64,000 nucleotides of DNA from Harmothoe impar. Taxonomy: Eukaryota; Annelida; Polychaeta; Phyllodocida; Polynoidae. The translations under genes were made by a program, and so were the position numbers. The stretch is taken from contig OX381713.1 of assembly GCA_947462335.1 (NCBI GenBank), forward strand, positions 21,134,381 through 21,198,380, read 5' to 3'. Below, piece by piece: positions 13,388-23,485 of the stretch; the first letter of the stretch is position 1, and each line of letters starts with the position of its first letter. The notes under the pieces are model-generated. The model had not been told where the DNA came from, did no database searches, and was given only the letters and a program-made list of their open reading frames with translations.

Positions 13388-13881
13388 CAGTAACATCTCA
13401 TTACAAGGAGCACCTTTTGGCAAGGCAAATTTGCTCCTTGTAGCCAACCTTCCTTGTAACCAATTTGGGTACACCCATACATTTCTATAGTAAAGCAAGT
13501 TGGTTATAAAGAAGTACTGTTCGCCTAAACTTGGTTATAACAAATGAAATTTACATTTAGAAATCGAATCAACATGATCTAGGCGCCGAAAGCGTAGCGA
13601 GTGTCAGCCAATGCGTTACAGTTTTATCCACTGTAACGCATTGGCTGATCACACAGCCTCACAAGGACTATAGGATATATGAGCTTTTATCTTAATTCAA
13701 TAGAGAATAACTAATCATATGGGAAAAAATCTCCTCCTTATAAACAATTGTGGGCTAGAAATGCTCATTCTCATAGGATATGTTTACTATAGGAAAGTGT
13801 AGAAGAAAAACATGGCAAGGCAAATGTGCTCCTAATCCATCTGCTCCTTATAACCACCCTCCTTATAACAAGATTTCACTG
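13388..13881. mobile_element. TA-flanked MITE, Tc1/mariner-like ends
   Basis: 494 bp bounded by TA, with ends CAGTAACATCTCATTACAAG and, inverted, CAGTGAAATCTTGTTATAAG. It is non-coding. The interior holds further CTCCTTRTAACC-type repeats in both orientations and a 45-nt hairpin. Ends starting CAGT and TA duplications are typical of the Tc1/mariner superfamily. Confidence 0.75.
13604..13648. repeat. Perfect 19-bp stem hairpin inside the MITE
   Basis: Arms TCAGCCAATGCGTTACAGT and its exact complement, separated by a 7-nt loop (TTTATCC). The arms are still perfectly matched although the host MITE is diverged. Confidence 0.9.
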
Positions 13882-13884
13882 TAC

Positions 13885-14500
13885 AGCTAGACCCTGCACT
13901 TTGCATAATACAACCTGTAGTGATTAGTGGGTGGGTCCTACTACATGTAGGCGGTTCCTACTATGATAATTAGCAAGCTATAGGAGCAAAAAGGCGGGCC
14001 AAAACATAGGGACACTGAGGCTTTAATGTTGTAGTGTCCTTTGGGTATGTAGGAGCTAGTCCTGTTTAGACCCCTTTACCGACTAGATAAGGGTCCTGCT
14101 GTTAGTGCTCCAACCATTCTGACGCTGATAAAATCCTATATATAATATTTAAGTATTTAAGGGCTGCCTTCATGATGATTTAATACACTATACATTTTGT
14201 TACCTTGATGCATGAATGCAGTGCATCCATTCCAGTATAATGCCGATCCTACTGGGTTGATACGCCCAAATGGTTGGTATAATGCACTAATACAACACCA
14301 GCAGGGCTACATCTCATACATCATGAAGAAAACGGGCATGTTACAGTATGCAGCCATTAAAGGATTACTATTGTAAGAAACTGGTCATAAACTGACCAGC
14401 TTTGAGATGGCAGAGCATTTTAAACGTATTACATCGGGTCAATGTCAGTCTAAAACCACGAGACAACTGCCTGATGCACCAATCCACTCAGACAGTAGTA
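13885..14500. repeat. Diverged copy of the TGCATGAATGCAG repeat family
   Basis: Contains TGATGCATGAATGCAGTGC (about 14208) and AATGCCGATCCTACTGGG (about 14241), words that recur at 36150-36300, 55740-56170, 57880-58121 and 19780-20000. In the best copy these are interior parts of a TTAA-flanked MITE. No gene. Confidence 0.5.
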
Positions 14501-14506
14501 GTGTAG

Positions 14507-15010
14507 AGTAGTATAGTATGTATCGGAACGGGACTATAGTTAACTACTGTTTATTACTCAATCGACATGCAGCCAATCAGAGGCCTCCATTTGGTCACGT
14601 GACCCCCTCATTTGCATAATTACGTAATAGGCCACGCCCCCTCATTTGCATAATTACGTAATAGGCCACGCCCCCTTGATCACCAGCCAATCAGAGGCTT
14701 CCATTTGGTCACGTGACCCCCTCATTTGCATAATAGGCCACACCCCCTTGATCACGTGACCCTTTCATTTGCATAATAAGCCACGCCCTCTTGATCACCA
14801 GCCAATCAGAGGTCGCCATTTGGTCACGCGACCCCCTCATTTGCATAATAGACCACGCCCCCTTGATCACGTGACCCCTTCATTGACATGATAGACCACA
14901 ACAACATCACGTGACTATCTTTGTTTGTAAACAACACCACGTGGCTCTCTTTGTTTGTAAACAACACCACGTGGCTCTCTTGTTTGTAAATAAGACCTAC
15001 TAAGTTTAGG
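14507..15010. repeat. Left terminal inverted repeat of element 1
   Basis: The first 110 bp or so match the right end almost base for base. After that come tandem modules of CCAAT (AGCCAATCAGAGG), E-box (GGTCACGTGACC), octamer (CATTTGCATAAT), TTACGTAA and KLF-type (CCACGCCCCC) sites. The inner part (14925-15000) has three copies of TTGTTTGTAAACAACACCAC or a close variant: a forkhead site plus E-box. Module number and order differ between left and right, so only the outer part aligns cleanly. Confidence 0.9.
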
Positions 15011-15052
15011 CATAGGTAACAGCAGTGTTTGTAAATAACGCCTACTATGTTT

Positions 15053-16453
15053 TCAGTCATAGGTGTCTAGAGCAGCAGCAGCAGCAGCATCTTCAGCAGC
15101 AGCAGCAGCAGCAGCCGCGTCATAAGTGTCTAGAGCAGTAGCCACGTCATAGATGACTAGTGCAGCAGCAGCAGCAGCATCTTCAGCAGCAGCAGCAGCA
15201 GCAGCAGCATCATAGGTGTCTAGAGCAGGAGTAGCAGGAGTGTCATAGGTGTCTAGAGCAGTGGCAGCAGCAGCAGCAGCAGCATCATAGGTGTCTAGAG
15301 CAGGAGTAGCAGGAGCGTCATAGGTGTCTAGAGCAGTGGCAGCAGCAGCAGCAGCAGCATCATAGGTGTCTAGAGCAGGAGTAGCAGGAGCGTCATAGGT
15401 GTCTAGAGCAGTGGCAGCAGCAGTAGCAGCAGCGGCAGCAGCAGTAGCAGCAGCAGCATCAACAGTATCTTCAGCAAAAGCAGCAGCAGCCGCGTCATAG
15501 GTGTCTAGAGCAGTGGCAGCAGCAGTAGCAGCAGCGGCAGCAGCAGTAGCAGCAGCAGCATCAACAGTATCTTCAGCAAAAGCAGCAGCAGCCGCGTCAT
15601 AGGTGTCTAGAGCAGCGGCAGCAGCATCTTCAGCAGCAGCAGCAGCAGTAGCAGCAGCGGCAGCAGTATCTTCAGCAGCAGCAGCGTCATAGATGTCTAG
15701 AGCAGCATCGTCATAGGTGTCTAGAGCATCAGCTGCAGCAGCAGCAGCATCTTCAGCAGCAGCAGCAGCGGCAGCAGCAGCCTCATCAGCAGCAGTAGCA
15801 GCAGCAGCAGCAACATCTTGAGCATCAACAGCAGCTTCAGCAAAAGCAAAAGCCCGTAACTTAGCATCATGGGCATCAGCTATAGCCGTAACAGCGACAC
15901 TGCGACTAGCAGAAGCAAAACAGGCTATTTGTTTAGCAGCTGTACAAGCATTAATAGCATTAGCCCTAGCAGCAGCCGCAACAGCGGCACTTTTAGCAGG
16001 CGTTGCAGCATCAGTAGCAGCAGCATCGGTAGCAAGAGCGGAAACAGTAGCAAAAAGCTTAGCAGCACGAGCAGCAGCGGCGAGAGTAACAGCAACGTTG
16101 TTAGCAGCATGGGCAACTTCGTATGCTGCATGTGTAGCACGAACAGCGATACGAGCTTCACGTTTTGCACGAGCAGCAGCATTAGCTGCAGAAGTAGCCC
16201 TCACACTTTCCAGCCACCCGTACGAATCTTGATAAAAACCAACTTTTGCACGAGCAGCAGCATTAGCTGCAGAAGTAGCCCTCACACTTTCCAGCCACCC
16301 GTACGAATCTTGATAAAAACTAACCTCCACCTTGCTACTTGTTGACTCATCAGTAAACATGGACGTCTCCTCATGTGGTGTTGTCGCGGCTCTGTAGTAG
16401 TGTTGGGATTGCTCACATTCGGTAGAACGTAGAGTGATTCCTGATGACGCCAT
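15053..16453 (-). CDS. Alanine-rich repeat protein, unknown function
   Basis: An intact 466-codon frame starting at an ATG in good context (A at -3, G at +4), reading toward the left terminal repeat as the genes of element 2 do. Residues 1-45 are unique. Residues about 45-95 hold two copies of a 27-residue segment containing FYQDSYGWLESVRATSA, a recent in-frame duplication. Residues about 95-215 are an Ala-rich, likely helical region with scattered Arg, Lys and His. The last half is low-complexity Ala runs broken by the recurring word ALDTYDA and by EDTVDA, encoded mostly by GCT/GCC codons that appear as CAG/GCA-type repeats on the plus strand. There is no signal peptide or membrane segment. 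It could be a structural or DNA-condensing helical protein. The frame has survived many repeat-length changes, which argues for selection, but GCN repeats can also stay open by chance. Confidence 0.6.
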   Translation of the reverse strand: MASSGITLRSTECEQSQHYYRAATTPHEETSMFTDESTSSKVEVSFYQDSYGWLESVRATSAANAAARAKVGFYQDSYGWLESVRATSAANAAARAKREARIAVRATHAAYEVAHAANNVAVTLAAAARAAKLFATVSALATDAAATDAATPAKSAAVAAAARANAINACTAAKQIACFASASRSVAVTAIADAHDAKLRAFAFAEAAVDAQDVAAAAATAADEAAAAAAAAAEDAAAAAADALDTYDDAALDIYDAAAAEDTAAAAATAAAAAEDAAAAALDTYDAAAAAFAEDTVDAAAATAAAAAATAAATALDTYDAAAAAFAEDTVDAAAATAAAAAATAAATALDTYDAPATPALDTYDAAAAAAATALDTYDAPATPALDTYDAAAAAAATALDTYDTPATPALDTYDAAAAAAAAEDAAAAAALVIYDVATALDTYDAAAAAAAAEDAAAAAALDTYD

Positions 16454-16744
16454 GCTGAAGGTGGTTGAAGAAGTGTGTGGGACTCATGTTTCACTCTCGC
16501 TTATGTACTAGGCTCCGAGATAAGCTTCTTAACTCAGGAGGAAAACTCTCACTAGGAAGGCGACCGGCTGTCTACCTGTGTAGGCGCGGGTTCGTTACAT
16601 CTTTAATCCTGTTCGACCCTCCGAGGAAATACATGAAAAAACAAAAGACTCGAATCCGCAGACAGTAGGAAGCTATAAGGAGCTTAACTCGTGTTTGATT
16701 TAAGCTGTCTACCACACGCACGCGCTTGTAGTCACAGCTAGAGT

Positions 16745-17300
16745 GGCAGACTTCTGTCCGCCCGCTGGCGCATGACAATCGACTTTAGACACCCCCTGTA
16801 GTTTGTTTTTTTTGCATACACAGTTGACTAGCATCTTAAGCTCTTACTCAGCTATAAGCCCATATACATGTAACGCGCATTACTCTTCTCTATGGTAATT
16901 ATCAGATCGATTTAAGGGTGGAAAGGGCTTAGGTGATGTAGATCCCTCTCTAGCTGAAAACAGGCTTAGACTATAGCATGTAGGCAGCTGGCCGCGTTAA
17001 ACACCCCTGTAGTTTTTTTGTATACACTCTCGATCCCCTCTCTAGGTGAAAACAAAAGCTTAGAAGATGAGGTGATCCGGCCACTGGCTGGCGCGTCACA
17101 CCTGGCGTTAATCACCCCCTGTAGGCTTTGTATACGCTCTCTAAGTGAAAAACAAAAAAGCTCCCTCCACGGGCTGGCGCGTCACACCTGTCGTTAAAAC
17201 GCCCCCTGGAGTCTTAGTATACACAGGTGCCCCGCCTTATCTATCTATTCACCAGCTATAAGCCCATATACGCGTACATGCGATTTTTGATACCCTCTCT
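16745..17300. repeat. Four degenerate copies of a repeat of about 100 bp
   Basis: Copies near 16761, 16982, 17083 and 17168 share CTGGCGCGTCACACC, CACCCCCTGTAG and TTTGTATACRCTCTC, followed in several by GGTGAAAACAAAAGCTT. The word CAGCTATAAGCCCATATAC occurs at about 16850 and 17263. No coding capacity. Confidence 0.7.
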
Positions 17301-17354
17301 GGAATAGGGTGGGGCTCAAGGTGAAAACAAGATTAGTCCATTCGCTCTCTCAGC

Positions 17355-17469
17355 TATATAAAGAGCCTCAATTGTTCTTGCAACAGCACTTCACCACCGG
17401 TACACTATCAGTCACGAGGCAGATGTTTGCGGCATGGGTCATACAGGTTACCTACTAATAGCGGTTTGG
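17355..17469 (+). promoter_or_regulatory. TATA promoter with possible short first exon
   Basis: TATATAAAG at 17355-17363 is followed 70 bp later by ATG at 17434. The 12-codon frame reads MGHTGYLLIAVW and meets a consensus donor GTGAGT at 17470. The hydrophobic start could be part of a signal peptide split by an intron. I found no convincing downstream exon, so this may be a non-coding promoter or chance. It is the only plus-strand gene candidate in element 1. Confidence 0.3.
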
Positions 17470-18102
17470 GTGAGTAGATCACTTTTTTTCCCCTAAAAAA
17501 CAACAAAAAAAACCCACTTATGACTCAGGTATGTATATGTAGCACTGTTAGTGTAAGTACACAGTAGAATCTACTGTACTATAGACTCGGCCCTCTGAAG
17601 ACGGCGGAGCGCGTTAATGCGCGGGTCTGTGGCGGCGTCACTTGTTTTTTATTCTAACTAAAAAGTCAGAAGTCGATCTACGACCTATCAAAGACAAATT
17701 TGTGATAAGTTCAAACTAAATAAGACAGTTTGAGCGTCTCTTAGTCGCTGTCAAAGATGCGAATAACGAACGCGCTGAGGGCGGGGTTCAGGTCACGTAT
17801 AGTTCCTTGCTCTTTCGTCAGATGGCGCCACAATAGGGGATTTGTACATTCCTACGATGCTCGCGAACATTTCAACGCATAATGAGCTATATAGGCAACA
17901 AAGTGTGCTTCTGAATATATTAAAATATAAAAACAATTCAATATTGTGTATTTCTGATAGAAATGAGGCAGTTTCTTTGAATACCAACTAAACTATAGCG
18001 AGATGAAAAATACCACACCATATCTAAGGCTTTATAAAAGATACATAGGCAGAAACTCTCGCCGAGTAGGTAATCTGAAAAACGAACCAACTCGTTGTGC
18101 CA

Positions 18103-18241
18103 CAAGGGCCCCCACTCAACGGGGGCCTTTTGAGCTCAGGCATGTTGTTTCTCAACACTGGGTGTAATTAATTACGCCCATGTTGAGTAGCATCTACTAA
18201 CCAACTGACAGTGTCAGTTGGTTGGCCCCTCTTTAGGGGCC
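18103..18241. repeat. Four consecutive stem-loops
   Basis: Within 140 bp lie: GGGCCCCC/GGGGGCC ending in CCTTTTG (about 18103-18132); CTCAACA...TGTTGAG enclosing GGGTGTAATTAATTACGCCC (18151-18187); AACCAACTGACA G TGTCAGTTGGTT, a perfect 12-bp stem (18199-18223); and GGCCCCT CTTT AGGGGCC (18224-18241). Loops are short and stems perfect or nearly so. The last two abut. They may form a structured RNA, a termination region or replication hairpins; nothing in the sequence says which. Confidence 0.85.
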
Positions 18242-18504
18242 ACACAATAAATAAAGAATAGAGACCTAAGGGAACGTTCACAAACGTCTCCCCTGCCTAC
18301 GGGGTGGGTGGGTCTTTGGGTTTAGTGACAAAACAGCGACATGTCAGTTCTCTTTTTTTTTCCAAGTCTACATATTATTTATGATTAAAAAAATTTTAAA
18401 AAAAAACCACGCTAATAAAGTGCGCTGATCAAAAACTGAATAGAAAAATAACCAAAAATAGGTTGGTAGCTGATCGGTCGTTGTCACACGGTGCAGAAAA
18501 TTTA

Positions 18505-19775
18505 CTGCATATCGGACCAGGGGATAGTCTGGCAGCGACCCGCCACCCCGTCCACAAGCTGTGTACAGCACCCCGTTTCTCTTTGTCCATATTGGCTAAA
18601 AAAACGGGACATTGTTGACTTGGCTATTTTACCCGTCTGGGTCTTATTATTTAAACACCTCGTGTTGACCCTGTGGGGCAGCGGGTACATGGAATAAACG
18701 TGTCCAAGTGCACGCTATCTAACACATAACCGAAGGTTACTGAGTTATGTAATAATAGTTATGTAATAATAACTGACCTATGAGGTCGCCAGTCAGTTTG
18801 CCGTGATTATTTTGACACACTCTCAGTTACTCGTAGCACATCTAATACATAATTAGACTCAGCCTCATATAAGACAGTCTCGGCCACGCAGGCTGCATAT
18901 CGGACCAGGGAGATAGTCTGGCAGTGACCCACCAGCCCGTCCACAACCTGTGTACAGCACCCCATGTCTCTTTGTCCATATTGGCTAAAAAAAAAACACA
19001 AAAAAAACAGGTCATTGTTGACTTTGGCTATTTTACCCGTCTGGGTCTTATTATTTAAATCACCTCGTCTTGACCCTGTGGGGCAGTGGGTATATGGAAT
19101 AACCGTGTCCAAGTGTACTCTATCTAACACATAACCAAAGGTTACTGAGTTATGTAATAATAACCACCCTATGATCCTATGAAGGCGCCAGTCAGTTTGC
19201 CGTGATTATTTTGACATACTCTCAGTTACTCGTAGGGTATCTAATACATAGTTAGACTCAGCATCATATAAGACAGGCTCGGCCACGCCGGCTGCATATC
19301 GGACTAGGGAGATAGTCTGGCAGTGACCCACCAGCCCGTCCACAACCTGTGTACAGCACCCCGTGTCTCTTTGTCCATATTGGCTAAAAAAAAACCCCAA
19401 AAAACAGGTCATTGTTGACTTTGGCTATTTTACCCGTCTGGGTCTTATTATTTAAATCACCTCGTCTTGACCCTGTGGGGCAGCGGGTATATGGAATAAC
19501 CGTGTCCAAGTGTACTCTATCTAACACATAACCAAAGGTTACTGAGTTATGTAATAATAACCACTCTATGATCCTATGAAGACGCCAGTCAGTTTGCCGT
19601 GATTATTTTGACATACTCTCAGTTACTCGTAGGGTATCTAATACATAGTTAGACTCAGCATCATATAAGACAGGCTCGGCCGCGCCAGCCGCATATCGTA
19701 CCAGAGGGATAGTCTGGCAGCAACCCGCCATCCCGTCTACAATCTGTGTACAGCAGTCTGGACCAGAGCACCAAC
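18505..19775. repeat. Tandem satellite, unit about 385-400 bp, 3.2 copies
   Basis: Copies begin at CTGCATATCGGACC near 18507, 18892 and 19293, with a partial fourth near 19690. Each contains TTGTCCATATTGGCTAAAAA, CCGTCTGGGTCTTATTATTT and paired words ACACATAACC/GGTTACTGAGTTATGT. Copies two and three are much closer to each other than to copy one. On the minus strand a frame ending LRVTESVSK or LRVTESMSK is open in two copies, but length changes elsewhere break it. Confidence 0.9.
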
Positions 19776-19779
19776 TCTG

Positions 19780-20270
19780 GGTATAGCATTCTGGATGCCT
19801 GTAGCAAGACTGGATCTAACCCTTTAATAGTCGCATAGCGCTTTAATGTGCAGTGCCCGTTGTCGTCATAAGTCATGAATGCGGCACTCAGAGTTCCTCA
19901 CCAGGGCTGCATGCATGCATACACTAGCATATCGACAAAGGGCGTAGCGCATTAAAGCACTATTGCCACCTTTAGCATTAAAGCGCTGAGGGTTTGTTTG
20001 TTTTTTTGATAGTGTAGAAACCAATATCTGTCTAATTAAACCCCTTATCAGTGCTGTTTTTTTTTGGGTTTTTTTCACATACAAAAAGAATTAGGTAATG
20101 GCGCTGCAGTACTCTGAAAAGCGGTGGCGGTGAATTTCCATTTAGATCCTGAAAAAGGGGGGCGGTCAGATGTCGTCAAGGCTCTGATAAGTAGGGCAGT
20201 TAAAATCATATGATTACATTGAGCTAATTTTCTTGCTGAAAGGAATGAATAATTGTATTTGTATAAAATT
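19780..20270. repeat. Repeat with CGCTTTAATG words, diverged MITE-like
   Basis: Inverted words TAGCGCTTTAATGTGCAGTG (about 19838) and TAGCGCATTAAAGCACTATTG (about 19945) flank a CATGAATGCGGC/GCTGCATGCATGC core. It resembles the host TGCATGAATGCAG family, so it is probably an insertion into element 1. Confidence 0.45.
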
Positions 20271-20295
20271 CACACACGCACACACACACACACAT

Positions 20296-20383
<88 letters not shown>
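20271..20383. repeat. (CA)n microsatellite
   Basis: About 55 CA units with rare interruptions inside element 1. Frames across it are artefacts. Confidence 0.97.
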
Positions 20384-20385
<2 letters not shown>

Positions 20386-20615
20386 ACACCTGATGATCTC
20401 CACACGATGACCTGATTGCTCTTCCTAAAAAAAAAATGCCCAACTCGATCTACCTACTCAACAGGGTTTCAGTGTATAGCGTATTAGGGGTTTTTCTGAT
20501 GCGTATATTATATTGAGATTGATTTTCAACTTTTGTGATCAGTGGTTGGTCCTTAAAAGGACCGTTTGGTAGAGAGAGGGTCGCAGGGACCTTGCTGCTG
20601 AAGCGGAGGGCGTGG

Positions 20616-20969
20616 TCATAACGCGTGGCAGTCCTTCAGCAGCTCCTCCAGCACGGCGGGCGGTAGTCCTTCCTCCATGCAGACTTGCTGCTTGACCTGC
20701 TCCACGCACCGGCGGATGAGTTGATCAGCGACGTTCTCGATCAGCTCATCCACCACACCCTCTGCTTCAGCAGCAGTCCGCTGTCTCTCCTCTCTCTGTA
20801 GCGAGGCAAAGAACTGCTTCTCCACGGCCGCATCGATCATAGATCGAGAAACGGCCGCGAAGTTCTGTCTCTCCGCCTCCTCTCTCTGTTGCACGGCTAC
20901 GAATTCCTTCTCCACGGCCGCATCGATCATAGATCGAGAAACGGCCACGAAGTTCACTCCGTGAGCCAT
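20616..20969 (-). CDS. 117-residue helical protein with internal duplication
   Basis: I start at the ATG at 20969 because its context is strong (ACAAAATGGC). A longer open frame upstream has no ATG and contains the promoter elements. Residues about 8-34 and 42-67 are two copies of a segment, AVSRSMIDAAVEK followed by an aromatic or hydrophobic stretch and QREE. The rest is rich in Glu, Gln, Ala and Leu, likely amphipathic or coiled-coil helix, ending LEELLKDCHAL. There is no signal peptide or membrane segment. Codons are GC-rich compared with the surroundings, and the two copies differ at several codons yet keep frame, which suggests a real gene. I recognise no family and assign no function. 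Confidence 0.6.
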   Translation of the reverse strand: MAHGVNFVAVSRSMIDAAVEKEFVAVQQREEAERQNFAAVSRSMIDAAVEKQFFASLQREERQRTAAEAEGVVDELIENVADQLIRRCVEQVKQQVCMEEGLPPAVLEELLKDCHAL

Positions 20970-21005
20970 TTTGTCGAACTGACTTCCTAGCCGCCTGAGA
21001 GATGC

Positions 21006-21081
21006 TGACGTCACACTATTTTCGACGACACTATGACGCGCACGAGGTAGACAGACGACGTCGTTTCACTTCCTTATTTGG
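21006..21081 (-). promoter_or_regulatory. SRE-like plus CRE promoter of the 117-residue gene
   Basis: Reading toward the gene: a perfect CArG box CCAAATAAGG (21072-21081) overlapping an ETS core GGAAGTG (21068-21074), then a perfect CRE TGACGTCA (21006-21013), which ends 36 bp before the ATG. SRF/ETS composites with a CRE are known from animal immediate-early genes such as c-fos. No TATA box is seen at the right distance. Confidence 0.5.
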
Positions 21082-21259
21082 AGTTTGGGATCTTTTGACA
21101 CCGAAGTCATACCGTACGGTCGCGATAAAGCAACTAGTGTTGAAAAGCGTGCCGGTCTTTTATAAGCGCCGGAGTATAAGAGCCTCCAAATGTTTTTTCT
21201 CAAGCACTAAAATCGCGACTTTGAATAAGCGCCAGCGCCTGGCTTGTATATAGCTCCTG

Positions 21260-23160
21260 AGTAAGAACTTCACCGAATTGAAAAGCCCTCCCTCAGAGCT
21301 CTTAATCGCGACAGTACGGTACAAATCTGATGTCAACCCGCGCCAAAAACAAAAAAAGGTGTTCCAGTCACACGTACCTACGACGAGCGACCTTCAGCTA
21401 TCACCACGTGAAGAGTGGGAAATAAATTTTGTACGGCAAGAAAACTGAAAACTGATAACGATTCCATTAGATAAGTATTTGGTTCCAATCTATGGCGAGA
21501 TATTTCCACCAAAGCGATTGATTTATATGTCTGTAAGGTTCAGCTCTCCAACACTCTCCAATGTCCGCCGGTGCACGACGGTCGCCGCCCATCATTAGTC
21601 ACAACTAAACTTCTGCTGGAGAGTGAAAGTTACGTTGAGTCTTGAGGTGCGCAGAGATACTATCTGCCGCAGCCTGATTTTAGTTCCACGCTATTTAGAT
21701 AACCGCCCCATTTAAAATCTCTCTCTCGATCCTAGTAAAGGAAAAAAAAAAGGCTAGAGTTTATCATGGACGCGTCTCAGTTTCAGTCAAGCCGTAAAGT
21801 GAAGAACCAGAGCTTGTACATATTCCCACGTGGTGAGGGGTGACCCCGCGGGGCGTTCAGTTAGTACTGAGTCTATAGTACTGAGTCTATACTCAAGGTC
21901 AAGTTCCACTCTCTAAACAGAGCTTTAGCGACTCCGTCATATAGACTAGACCGCGCGCGCGATTTTTTTTTTGCTGAAGCAGCTAATCGATGGAAGAGTA
22001 GAGAACAGGTGCTCGACCAAAAATCTGCTTCAGAGGCTTGTTATCAGGTATTAACAGTTAAATCAAAATATTTCAAAACATCCAGAAAAGCAGAATAACA
22101 TGTCCTACGGGCTACAGCCGGGCACTGACGAGCAGCCGGCGCTGACGTCATTTCAATCAGGTCACAGGGCTCTTTAGACACCTTTTCTGTAAGACCCGTC
22201 TCATACCTTAGTATATAATACCGTAAACACCGGTGATTAGTATATGATCACATTGGAGTCGCGGATCCACGAAGAGGCTGAATAAGCCTCGCGCGGACCC
22301 GCCACTTGAAAATGTGACATAATCTTACCATGCGCTTTGTTTTGTTTTTGTTTCTATTTACAACAGCAAACATTTCAAACAACCTATTGTTTTTTTAAAA
22401 TGATGAAAAATCAGCCCAAAAAAAAAGTAAACATTTTAGAGCTAAATTTGTGGAGGATAGCCGGACATGCTGATGTCACTAGACCCCTAAATTCGATATG
22501 GTGACATGGGCATTTTCTTAAAATTCGATACGACGACACGGGCACGGACATCTAAGTGACATGGGACATGTGGCATTTCTTGAGTCCCACATGTGCCATG
22601 GACCATAGTGACATGAGGAAAAAAAAAAAAAAAAAAAATGTTCAAAGAGTGCATCAGAAAAGTGCCATTTCAAGCCTAAACATTTCGCCAAATTTTTTTT
22701 TCTCTTGGATGGTACTCGGTTTTGCAGTGTCTGGGTCCTTAAAAATGTACCAGAATGCTCAAATTCGGGTTCTAAATATTTTCAAAAAACGTTTTCTCCC
22801 TTAGTGACGTGTGACATGGCCATTTCTTAAATTCGACATACGGCTGCATGGGGAGGACCCACCCGTCAAGGGCCCCATGATGACTCATACCCGCCGCGTT
22901 CAAACTAGCGTGGTGGTTATAGGTAGACCTTCTTTCAGTATCCACGTGACCAGATCCATCGCCGTCTCTTGAGCAACAGTAACCGAGGTAACTAGGGTTA
23001 TTGTTATCCGGTCCGTAAGACGACAGTCTAAGACGGTGTGTAGTCGCGTTTTGCTCTCCCTAATACTCTAATTCAAGTCGAGTTACCGCTAACCCCTACA
23101 AAAAGAGGGTCATTTGTGTAATTCAAAAGGCGTTCCTTTGTTAGCAATGAGGGGGTCGTT
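21260..23160. other. Element 1 interior, no gene seen
   Basis: No supported ORF over 60 codons with coding character. Features are homopolymer runs (A at 22619-22638), a G/C-alternating tract (about 21951-21961) and many short direct repeats of GACATGGGCAT type (about 22500-22560, 22800-22830). Confidence 0.5.
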
Positions 23161-23165
23161 CTATT

Positions 23166-23220
23166 CATTGATTTTTTTTTTTTTTGATTTTTTTTTTGAT
23201 TTTTTTTTTTTTTGTTTACA
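23166..23220. repeat. T-rich tract (GATTTTTTT repeats)
   Basis: Three GAT-T(9-14) units in a row just inside the right terminal region. Confidence 0.9.
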
Positions 23221-23249
23221 ACAACAAGTCAAAGTACAGTCAATCAACC

Positions 23250-23287
23250 GAGATCCTTTCTACTCCGTGGGGGTGTAGAAGGATCTC
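23250..23287. repeat. Hairpin near right end of element 1
   Basis: GAGATCCTTTCTAC pairs with GTAGAAGGATCTC with one bulge, loop of about 11 nt. Confidence 0.8.
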
Positions 23288-23485
23288 CCCCCTGAGGTTA
23301 CAAAGTCACCTCTTTATTTAAAGGGTTACAGGTCGCAAAGTCGCTTTCGCTTTCGCTTACAAGTCACAAAGTCGCATGAAATATTCAAGTCAAAAAGTCA
23401 AATTCATCAACTATCAGCACAGTCGTTTGAAAAGCATCAAGTCACCGAAAAACTCCTCTACAGTCACCTCCGACTCGCCTCCTCC

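Noticed and set aside
15925..16345. Frames of Ser/Asn-rich or Leu-rich type across the Ala-rich gene
   Set aside because: Other-frame readings of the GCN repeat; they lack a start context and unique sequence.
20214..20415. Val/Cys and His/Thr repeat frames
   Set aside because: Produced by the CA microsatellite.
20970..21014. 15-codon upstream extension of the helical protein of element 1
   Set aside because: It begins at GTG inside the CRE; the ATG at 20969 has a strong Kozak context.
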